A stretch of 7,473 nucleotides of DNA from an uncultured bacterium (lineage in GTDB: Bacteria > Bacteroidota > Bacteroidia > Bacteroidales > Paludibacteraceae): positions 1-7,473 of the forward strand of contig CAMTOX010000088.1 of the NCBI GenBank assembly GCA_947074225.1, read 5' to 3'. The translations under genes and the position numbers were made by a program. The notes under the pieces are model-generated. The model was given only the letters and a program-made list of their open reading frames with translations, had not been told where the DNA came from and did not search any database. Shown in pieces: positions 1 to 6,123 of this stretch (its first letter is position 1; every line of letters starts with the position of its first letter).

Positions 1-194
1 AGTACTCATAAATAACATACTAATGAGAATGTTCCTTAGGTATAAAAAAATATGCCTTTTAAACAGTAATTATACCATAAAAAGAATAATAATCAACACT
101 AAACCCTCTGGTTTTATTTCATTGTTAATACTATGCCGCAGTGTTTATATGAAATTATATCTAGAAAAACCGTGCAGAGCCTCTATTGTGTACG

Positions 195-218
195 CTAAAT
201 TCGGAAGGTGTCAAGTCA
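195..218 (-). other. Probable lost C-terminal tail of RodA after an in-frame TGA
   Basis: The rodA frame stops at TGA (218-216) directly after the residues FIFL. Reading on in the same frame gives LDTFRI and then a TAG at 197-195. As I remember them, Bacteroidetes RodA proteins commonly end FIFLRLDASR or similar. The six codons after the stop therefore look like the remainder of the normal tail, with TGA in the place of an arginine codon; CGA to TGA is a single C-to-T change. TGA is a true stop elsewhere here, since it ends mreD. The simplest reading is a nonsense mutation removing about seven cytoplasmic residues. A sequencing error or stop readthrough is also possible. What I see is the in-frame match; the family tail comes from memory. 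Confidence 0.55.
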
Positions 219-1643
219 TAAAAATATAAATAGAAGTAGAGTGAAAGAGAGTAGTGATGATCCTCCATAACTAAAGAAAGGTAGAGGAATACCAATTACA
301 GGTACTAAACCAATGACCATTCCGATGTTGATGATAAGGTGAAAGGTGAAAATGCCAAAGACTCCATAGCCATAGATGCGTACAAATTTATCTTGTTGAC
401 GTTCGGCTAAGAATATTAGTCGGAATAAGAATGTCAGATATACCAGTAGCACCATAGTACAACCTACAAATCCCCACTCTTCACCAATGGTACAAAAGAT
501 AAAGTCGGTATCTTGTTCCGGGACATACTTAAGTTTTGTTTGTGTGCCTTCTAAAAATCCTTTTCCCCATAGTCCTCCAGATCCAATGGCAATTTTTGCT
601 TGGTTAACATTATATCCAGCCCCTGTAGGGTCTTCTGTCATGCCTAACATAACTTCAATACGCGTGCGTTGGTGGTTCTCTAATACGTTCTCAAAGATAT
701 ACTCGCAAGAGTAACAGAAAGCCATAGCGCTAATGATAAATGTGGCTATGAGCAGGTAGTTGCGTTTCCAAGTGAGCCCTGCTAATACAATGAGGTATAT
801 GGCTACTCCAATAGCAATGACGATGGCAGGGTAGACTACATTGATTGGCACTATGAATTGTGCTATTAGGTAGATAATTATAAATAGTGCGGAAGCAATG
901 CTGCTAATCCATATAATAGCTTTCCTGTTTTTTGTATAACGAAATAACATGGCTATGGCAATGAGAAGGATACAGATAATGCCAATATAAAATCCTAAAG
1001 GTGCCTCTTCAAAGCCAAACATGTGTACCGTACTTAAACGAATATCTATAATAAAGAGTGCCACCGCTATGATACCTATTAAAGGAATTATTCCGGGTAA
1101 TCCTTCGCGGAAAAGCATAAATATGAATGAGGTGAATACCAATGCTGAACCGGTTTCCTTCTGCATAATGATGATAAGCATAGGTAATAGTATAATTCCC
1201 GACACTATGGCATACGACTTAAACCCTTCGAGTCTAAAGGTTTGTCGGCTCATTATCTTTGCCAACATCAATGCAGTAATAAACTTAGCAAATTCAGCCG
1301 GTTGCAGGCTAAATGGCCCAATGGGTAGCCATGAACGCGATCCTTTAATGTCGGGGGCTATAAATACTGTTAGTATGAGCAGTAGTATAATAAAGACATA
1401 AAAGAGTATGGCAAAAGTACTGTAAAGCCTACTGTTGGTAAGCATGATTGCACCTGCAGCTACAAAGCTCACTCCAATCCATAGGAATTGCATACCTGAA
1501 CGGTAAGAGATGTCGAAGAATGAGGTTTGCATCTCGGTGACGCTAGCGCCATATATGTTGAGCAATCCAAATGTTACCAAAACAAGGTATAGTAGGATGC
1601 TCCATTTGTCGACATATTTGAATGCGTTGAAGTTACTTGGCAT
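216..1643 (-). CDS. rodA: Rod shape-determining protein RodA (SEDS peptidoglycan glycosyltransferase)
   Basis: This inner-membrane glycosyltransferase polymerises lipid II into glycan strands for side-wall growth, paired with PBP2. Counting from the ATG at 1643 the protein has 475 residues, nearly all hydrophobic membrane segments. SEDS signatures are GSRSWLPIGPFSLQPAEFAK around residues 101-120, VPEQDTDFIFCTIGEEWGF around 374-392 and PVIGIPLPFFSYGGSS around 448-463. Asp380 in TDFIF corresponds to the aspartate that is essential in characterised RodA proteins. It is about 100 residues longer than E. coli RodA; the extra length is central hydrophobic sequence (about 205-295), as in other Bacteroidetes. 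I chose the ATG at 1643 because it leaves a family-like 11-residue lead before VDKW and overlaps mrdA by 11 bases; an in-frame ATG at 1661 would add six residues. The C-terminus stops right after FIFL, shorter than relatives. Confidence 0.95.
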   Translation of the reverse strand: MPSNFNAFKYVDKWSILLYLVLVTFGLLNIYGASVTEMQTSFFDISYRSGMQFLWIGVSFVAAGAIMLTNSRLYSTFAILFYVFIILLLILTVFIAPDIKGSRSWLPIGPFSLQPAEFAKFITALMLAKIMSRQTFRLEGFKSYAIVSGIILLPMLIIIMQKETGSALVFTSFIFMLFREGLPGIIPLIGIIAVALFIIDIRLSTVHMFGFEEAPLGFYIGIICILLIAIAMLFRYTKNRKAIIWISSIASALFIIIYLIAQFIVPINVVYPAIVIAIGVAIYLIVLAGLTWKRNYLLIATFIISAMAFCYSCEYIFENVLENHQRTRIEVMLGMTEDPTGAGYNVNQAKIAIGSGGLWGKGFLEGTQTKLKYVPEQDTDFIFCTIGEEWGFVGCTMVLLVYLTFLFRLIFLAERQQDKFVRIYGYGVFGIFTFHLIINIGMVIGLVPVIGIPLPFFSYGGSSLLSFTLLLFIFL

Positions 1644-3507
1644 GAGGCATGAAATTAGCATTTAAAATACGTTCTTCTACATGAGAACGGTTTTCGGGAA
1701 TTTCACCCTTAAGATATTTTTCTACCACAAGACTTGCCATAGGAGCCGCCCATGTGCCACCAAATCCGGCATTATCTACAATGATAGCGACAGCAATTTT
1801 AGGATTATCTTTGGGTGCAAAACAGAAGAAGATGGAGTGGTCGGCACCATGAGGATTCTCGGCAGTACCGGTTTTACCACAAACTATAATATCTTCTACT
1901 CGTGCTGAACGTGCTGTACTTCCCGTAGGTCCACCATTAACAGCCCATTCCATACCTTGTATAACAGGTTCGAAATGGCGGCTCTCTACCATAGTGTAGT
2001 GTTTGTTAGTATAGAAAGTGTCAATTTTCTCGCCCTCTATTCCTTTCAGAATATGTGGTCTAATCCACCAACCTTTATTGGCAATGATAGCTGCAGAGTT
2101 TGCTAGTTGGAGCGGAGTAGAGATTATCTCTCCTTGTCCAATAGAGATAGAGACAATGTTGAGCGATCGCCAGCGGTTTTTTCCATGTATCTTGTCGTAC
2201 ACTTCAGTATTAGGGATAAAACCACGGTTCTCATTTGGTAGGTCAACTCCTGTGCGGTAACCAAAGCCAAATGCTACAACATGGTGTTTCCATACGTCGA
2301 AAGCATCGCGTATATTTCCATATTTCTTATGATCGAGCATGTCGCGTAATGCTGCGCAATAGTAGGCATTACAAGAGTTGGATATAGAATTTGGTAAATC
2401 TAATGGCGATACGTGTGCGTGACATCCCAAGCGGAAATTACCAACCACATAACCGTGATTACAGTTATAGCGTGTATTCTCGCTGATGATACCCTCTTGT
2501 TCAAATATTAATGCATTGATACATTTGAAGGTTGACCCCGGAGGATAGCGTGCCATAAGAGGTCTGTCGAGCAATGGTTTGTTGGGGTCTTTACGTAGCT
2601 TCTCGTAGTTCTCCGAGCGCTGACGGCCAATAAGTAGCGAGGGGTCGTAGCTTGGTGCAGAAACCAAAGCTAGGATCTCACCGGTTGAGGGTTCAATAGC
2701 AACAATACTACCAATTTTGTTCTGCATGAGCTGTTCTGCATATTGTTGCAAATCAAGATCTAATGTTAACGTAAGATTCTTTCCTGCTATAGGGTCAACA
2801 TCAAAATCGCCATCTTTATATTGTCCTTGAATACGCCCGCGAGAGTCGCGTAGTTTAATGTGCATGCCATTTTCGCCACGTAGCAAATGTTCGTATTGTT
2901 TCTCTACACCATTAATGCCTATGTAGTCACCCTGCTTATAGAATGGGTCGTTCTCAATGTCGTTTTTAGAAACCTCGCCAATGCTTCCTAAAGCATGTGT
3001 GGCAATAGGGTATGCAAATTTACGTAATGTACGAACCTGAATACTAAATCCTGGGAATTTGCGTAGTTTCTCTTGGAATACAGCATACTCTGTAGGAGTA
3101 AGCTGTGTGATGAATCGTTGTGGTGTAAGTGGAGAGTATCCGCGGTTTTTGCTGCGGTCTTTGATATTCTCCATGCGTGTATCGAACTCTACACGCGAAA
3201 TGCTGAGCAGTTCACATAACTCAAGTGTATCTATGGGAGTACCTCTTCGATTCTGATCGTTAAGGTCGCGCATAATAACCATTACGTCGTAAGTAGGATG
3301 GTTATAGACCAATAGTTTGCCATTACGATCGTAAAGCATACCGCGTGAGGCGTAAATAGTCTCTTTGTAGAATGCATTACTCTCTGCTATGTCGGCATAG
3401 TTTTTTACAACCTGAAGTACAAAAAGGCGGGCAATGAAAATAAGTACCACCAAAGCGACGGTACCTCGTATAATATAATTTCTATTTTTAAATCTATCGC
3501 GAATCAC
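1633..3507 (-). CDS. mrdA: Penicillin-binding protein 2, elongation-specific transpeptidase
   Basis: This class B penicillin-binding protein cross-links new peptidoglycan in the periplasm as the partner of RodA. The 624-residue protein has a short cytoplasmic start, one membrane anchor (about 12-33), a pedestal domain starting around RGMLYDRNGKLL (55-66), and a C-terminal transpeptidase domain. The active-site motifs are complete: STFK with catalytic Ser325, SCN at 378-380, and KTG at 545-547 within KTGTAE. Between the first two motifs lie Cys349, Cys362, His363, His365 and Cys379, arranged like a metal site (see findings). The start codon is GTG at 3507 and overlaps the mreD stop in the four bases GTGA, which points to translational coupling. 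MIRDRFKNRNYIIRG suits the family's N-terminus and no nearby ATG fits better. It is the expected target of beta-lactams that affect elongation, such as mecillinam. Confidence 0.96.
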   Translation of the reverse strand: MIRDRFKNRNYIIRGTVALVVLIFIARLFVLQVVKNYADIAESNAFYKETIYASRGMLYDRNGKLLVYNHPTYDVMVIMRDLNDQNRRGTPIDTLELCELLSISRVEFDTRMENIKDRSKNRGYSPLTPQRFITQLTPTEYAVFQEKLRKFPGFSIQVRTLRKFAYPIATHALGSIGEVSKNDIENDPFYKQGDYIGINGVEKQYEHLLRGENGMHIKLRDSRGRIQGQYKDGDFDVDPIAGKNLTLTLDLDLQQYAEQLMQNKIGSIVAIEPSTGEILALVSAPSYDPSLLIGRQRSENYEKLRKDPNKPLLDRPLMARYPPGSTFKCINALIFEQEGIISENTRYNCNHGYVVGNFRLGCHAHVSPLDLPNSISNSCNAYYCAALRDMLDHKKYGNIRDAFDVWKHHVVAFGFGYRTGVDLPNENRGFIPNTEVYDKIHGKNRWRSLNIVSISIGQGEIISTPLQLANSAAIIANKGWWIRPHILKGIEGEKIDTFYTNKHYTMVESRHFEPVIQGMEWAVNGGPTGSTARSARVEDIIVCGKTGTAENPHGADHSIFFCFAPKDNPKIAVAIIVDNAGFGGTWAAPMASLVVEKYLKGEIPENRSHVEERILNANFMPHAK

Positions 3508-4001
3508 TTTTTAAGAGTAAAGCTTTGAATGGCTAATATAAGTAATGAGGTAATTAAAGTGTTGATAATGGTTTTTGCTAACACCATTCCTATATATTGA
3601 AATGAGAAAGCTTCCAGTGCAAATAGAGTAAGGTTATGAATAAAGACTGCCGATAAGATATAGGGTATGAAATGTCGTCCTAAATTGCGCAAGTTAGGAA
3701 TTGTTTTATCCAAATCTTCTTGCGAGCAGAAAAGCTTCAAGAGGTAGGGTCTTAAATAGGCTACCAATGTTGTGGCGGCGGCATTTATGCCCCAAGTATT
3801 GGTGAAAATATTAATGGAGAATCCTAATACAAAACCCAATAGCATTAAAATATATGGGTTTATCTGTATAGGTAAAATCAAGATAAAAAGAATATATAGA
3901 TATGGATTGACAAGGCCGCCTATCTGAATGTTGTTCAGTATTAATACTTGTAGAAGTACTAATAGAACAAAATAGATTAAATATTCTAGTTTATCTCTCA
4001 T
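3504..4001 (-). CDS. mreD: Rod shape-determining membrane protein MreD
   Basis: MreD is a small integral membrane protein of the elongation machine that works with MreC to control the RodA/PBP2 synthase. This 165-residue protein is of normal family length and almost entirely hydrophobic, with about five or six membrane segments (roughly 6-24, 33-46, 48-66, 110-130 and 137-158) and a short polar stretch around 92-108. The central stretch FTNTWGINAAATTLVAYLRP (66-85) matches the conserved MreD core, where relatives usually have D.F.NT.G.HAA. Here Asn64 and Asn73 stand where I expect Asp and His. The ATG start overlaps the end of mreC by 11 bases and the TGA stop overlaps the GTG of mrdA by 4 bases. 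Sequence conservation in this family is low, so position between mreC and mrdA carries much of the identification. Confidence 0.9.
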   Translation of the reverse strand: MRDKLEYLIYFVLLVLLQVLILNNIQIGGLVNPYLYILFILILPIQINPYILMLLGFVLGFSINIFTNTWGINAAATTLVAYLRPYLLKLFCSQEDLDKTIPNLRNLGRHFIPYILSAVFIHNLTLFALEAFSFQYIGMVLAKTIINTLITSLLILAIQSFTLKK

Positions 4002-4827
4002 TCGGAAGCTTATTTAAAATGGTATTAATCTCTTGTTTGGTATTATATGCCACTACAGAGACATAGGTGAGTGTGCTAAAATTTGTTGCTAAGTCAATAT
4101 CAATTTCAAAGAATGTACTCCCCGGGCTGCATTCCTCTTGAGCTATTGTTCCAATTAAATAGCCTTCAGGGAATATGGCAGAGTAGCCACTTGTTACCAC
4201 CGTATCTCCAATCTCTGGTGTGGCATGGCGTGGAATTTCTTCCATCTGAACGCTTTTGGCGTTGACACCGTTCCAGGTGATAGTACCCAACTGATTATCC
4301 TTCTCTATTTTAGCACTCAAACGTTGTTTAATATTAATGAGCGGAAGTACAACGGCATAATGTTCTGTGGCATATTGAACCACTCCTACTACAGCGTTAT
4401 TTGAGACTACACCCATATCGGCTTCAATGCCATCGTTTATACCACGGTCTATAACAATAAAGTTTTGAAGTTTATAGATGCTACTATATACTACCTTGGC
4501 ATTGATATACCTAATGTTGATGTTGTTGCAAACAGGAGAGATAGAATCAATCTTTCTACACTCCTTCTCATGGAGTAGAAGCTCAAGCTCGTTACGCAAT
4601 CGGTTATTTTCGGAGGATAACTCCGCATTAGTGCTTTTTAGACGGAAGTAGTCGGCTATTGATGTGGTAACCTGATAAGTGTTACCAGAAATAGAGGCCA
4701 TATCTCTGAGATAGACGCTTTTTTGAAAATCGTTGGTATGAAAGATAAAAATAAAAGCTATGATCTCCAATGCTATAAACATTAGAAATCTAAGGCGTTT
4801 AATAAAAAAGCGAATTAATTCTTTCAT
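3991..4827 (-). CDS. mreC: Rod shape-determining protein MreC
   Basis: MreC is a bitopic inner-membrane protein whose periplasmic part binds PBP2 and, with MreD, switches on the RodA/PBP2 synthase. The 278-residue protein has a basic cytoplasmic start (MKELIRFFIKRLRF), a single membrane helix at about 13-30, a coiled-coil-like polar region at about 58-92 (STNAELSSENNRLRNELELL), and then the two beta-rich MreC domains. Typical family stretches are NFIVIDRGINDGIEADMGVV (122-141) and GDTVVTSGYSAIFPEGYLIG (207-226). Length is normal for Bacteroidetes. The leader directly before the ATG is AT-rich and lacks a Shine-Dalgarno sequence. A strong inverted repeat ends 13 bases upstream, so initiation at this gene may be affected by RNA structure. 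The end overlaps mreD by 11 bases. Confidence 0.95.
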   Translation of the reverse strand: MKELIRFFIKRLRFLMFIALEIIAFIFIFHTNDFQKSVYLRDMASISGNTYQVTTSIADYFRLKSTNAELSSENNRLRNELELLLHEKECRKIDSISPVCNNINIRYINAKVVYSSIYKLQNFIVIDRGINDGIEADMGVVSNNAVVGVVQYATEHYAVVLPLINIKQRLSAKIEKDNQLGTITWNGVNAKSVQMEEIPRHATPEIGDTVVTSGYSAIFPEGYLIGTIAQEECSPGSTFFEIDIDLATNFSTLTYVSVVAYNTKQEINTILNKLPNER

Positions 4828-4840
4828 TGAGATTTATCGG

Positions 4841-4881
4841 ACAAGGGCAAACTTAAACCGATAGTTTAACTTTGCCCTTGT
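4841..4881 (-). repeat. Near-perfect 41-base inverted repeat just upstream of mreC
   Basis: The outer arms are ACAAGGGCAAA (4841-4851) and TTTGCCCTTGT (4871-4881), an 11-base perfect match. After one C/C mismatch (4852/4870) come inner arms TTAAAC (4853-4858) and GTTTAA (4864-4869) around a five-base loop (4859-4863). In RNA from the minus strand this would be a long hairpin ending 13 bases before the mreC ATG. No run of T follows on either strand, so it does not look like a simple intrinsic terminator. It could be a partial attenuator, an RNA processing or stability element separating mreB from mreC, or a DNA operator. TAnnTTTG, the Bacteroidetes -7 motif, occurs inside it on both strands (TAAGTTTG, minus, 4855-4848; TAACTTTG, plus, 4867-4874) but without a -33 box. 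The structure is seen; its role is inference. Confidence 0.85.
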
Positions 4882-4892
4882 GGGTATTTATC

Positions 4893-4999
4893 TGTTATAG
4901 TCAGTGCGAATGGTCTATCAAAAGTGTACTCGTTGTTGGCATGAAGCCATATACTTTAGTTCGTTCTGATAATATTTAGTAGCAAGTTGGACTATAACA
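4893..4999. repeat. 10-base inverted repeat bracketing the first part of the mreB-mreC gap
   Basis: TGTTATAGTC (4893-4902) and GACTATAACA (4990-4999) are perfect reverse complements separated by 87 bases. Inside them are further short pairings on the plus strand: AAAGTGTA (4921-4928) with TATACTTT (4950-4957), using one G-U pair, and TGGC (4937-4940) with GCCA (4946-4949) around ATGAA. With the neighbouring 41-base dyad, this makes the non-coding gap look structured. No open reading frame of note lies in it. It may be an untranslated structured RNA segment of the operon, a remnant of a small repeat element, or chance pairing in AT-rich DNA. Ten perfect bases is suggestive, not proof. Confidence 0.5.
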
Positions 5000-5005
5000 C
5001 CATTA

Positions 5006-6028
5006 TTAGCGTAATAAGAATTGGAATTGGTCGGCATTCTTAAGGGCGATACCTGTTCCTCTAGCCACAGCACGTAATGGGTCGTCGGCTACGTGGAATT
5101 GAATCTGAATCTTGTCGGTTAAACGTTTAGCAAGACCTTTTAATAATGCTCCACCACCAGCTAAATAGATACCTTTGTTTACAAGGTCGGCATACAACTC
5201 GGGTGGGGTATCTTCAAGTGCTGCTAATATCGCTGCTTCAATCTTCGAGATCGATTTATCTAAGCAATGAGCAATCTCTTGGTAGGAGATAGGCACTTCC
5301 ATAGGTAATGATGTAATACGGTTAGGTCCACGTACAATATAATCTTCTGGTGCATCATCGCCAAGGTCTGTAAGTGCAGCGCCAACTCTTTTCTTGATAG
5401 CTTCGGCAGTAGGTTCACCCACTTTAATGTTGTGCTGGCGGTTCATATAATCCATGATATCATGAGTTAAATCGTCACCTGCAATACGAATGGATTTATC
5501 GGTTACTAAGCCACCAAGAGAGATTACTGCAATTTCTGTGGTACCACCACCGATATCAACAACCATGTTTCCTTCTGGTGCCTCAACATCTAAACCAATA
5601 CCTAAGGCAGCTGCCATAGGTTCGTATATCATATAAACATCGCGTCCTCCGGCATGTTCCGAAGAGTCGCGTACAGCACGAATTTCTACCTCTGTACTTC
5701 CCGAAGGAATACCTATCACCATACGTAGTGAAGGGTTAAAAAGATGATTCTTGTTCGGAATCATCTTAATCATCCCACGTATCATCATCTCTGCCGCATA
5801 GAAGTCGGCAATTACTCCGTCACGCAATGGACGGACTGTGCGAATGTGAGAGTGCTCACGACCCTGCATCTGTTGAGCTTTATCACCGATAGCAATGACC
5901 TTCTCGGTTTTTGTGTCAAAAGCTACAATAGAAGGCTGATCTACCACAATCTTGTCATTTTGAATGATGACAGTGTTTGCAGTTCCCAAGTCAATGGCTA
6001 TCTCTTGCGTTAATGAAAATAGTCCCAT
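5006..6028 (-). CDS. mreB: Rod shape-determining protein MreB (bacterial actin)
   Basis: MreB is an actin-family ATPase that forms short membrane-attached filaments and orients the moving elongation machine. The 340-residue protein has normal family length and complete nucleotide-binding motifs: phosphate 1 DLGTANT (13-19), the connecting YEPMAAALG with putative catalytic Glu136 (135-143), phosphate 2 VVDIGGGTTEIAV (156-168), and the adenosine motif YLAGGGALLKGL (288-299). The start MGLFSLTQEIAIDLGTANT is typical of Bacteroidetes MreB and gives a short hydrophobic N-terminal segment that may touch the membrane. The leader before the ATG is AT-rich without a Shine-Dalgarno sequence. It lies 95 bases after the flippase gene, with a candidate promoter between. 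The 178-base structured gap before mreC suggests MreB may be made at a different level from MreC, MreD, PBP2 and RodA. Confidence 0.98.
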   Translation of the reverse strand: MGLFSLTQEIAIDLGTANTVIIQNDKIVVDQPSIVAFDTKTEKVIAIGDKAQQMQGREHSHIRTVRPLRDGVIADFYAAEMMIRGMIKMIPNKNHLFNPSLRMVIGIPSGSTEVEIRAVRDSSEHAGGRDVYMIYEPMAAALGIGLDVEAPEGNMVVDIGGGTTEIAVISLGGLVTDKSIRIAGDDLTHDIMDYMNRQHNIKVGEPTAEAIKKRVGAALTDLGDDAPEDYIVRGPNRITSLPMEVPISYQEIAHCLDKSISKIEAAILAALEDTPPELYADLVNKGIYLAGGGALLKGLAKRLTDKIQIQFHVADDPLRAVARGTGIALKNADQFQFLLR

Positions 6029-6099
6029 AAATTTTGATGGAGATTATCTGTTTGATTTTTAGTTTCTTGAAATATTTGTCCAGCTTTATTCTGGATGCG

Positions 6100-6107
6100 C
6101 AAATTTA
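6100..6107 (-). promoter_or_regulatory. Candidate Bacteroidetes -7 promoter element for mreB
   Basis: The minus strand reads TAAATTTG, an exact match to the Bacteroidetes housekeeping -7 consensus TAnnTTTG. Transcription would start near 6092, giving a leader of about 64 bases before the mreB ATG. No TTTG box is present at the expected -33 spacing (that position reads GAAG), so the promoter is only half supported. A promoter here would let the Rod operon be transcribed independently of the upstream flippase gene. Confidence 0.35.
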
Positions 6108-6123
6108 ATAAAAGAAATTCATT

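Noticed and set aside
38..114. Possible terminators after rodA: AGGTATA with TATGCCT (38-57) and AAACC with GGTTT (101-114)
   Set aside because: The first stem is seven AT-rich pairs with a G-U pair on the plus strand and a mismatch on the minus strand. The second is five pairs and is not followed by a clean T-run in the rodA direction. Neither is convincing.
23..229. A 68-codon plus-strand open frame in the tail after rodA
   Set aside because: It is AT-rich with no recognisable motif, runs into the 3' end of rodA on the opposite strand, and has no promoter or ribosome site. I see no gene in 1-194.
1021..1401. A 126-codon plus-strand open frame inside rodA
   Set aside because: It lies wholly antisense to a well-conserved rodA segment, and its translation shows no recognisable domain. 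It is explained by the codon pattern of the membrane protein on the other strand.
4835..4863. Possible pseudoknot: CCGATA overlapping the dyad loop (4858-4863) is complementary to TATCGG just outside the dyad (4835-4840)
   Set aside because: There is no linker to span the long stem, so loop and flank could not pair while the stem is intact. As an alternative hairpin it has only six pairs. It is probably chance.
6079..6095. Small hairpin TCCAG/CTGGA in the mreB leader
   Set aside because: It has five base pairs, a seven-base loop and no T-run, so it is too weak to call a terminator or regulator.
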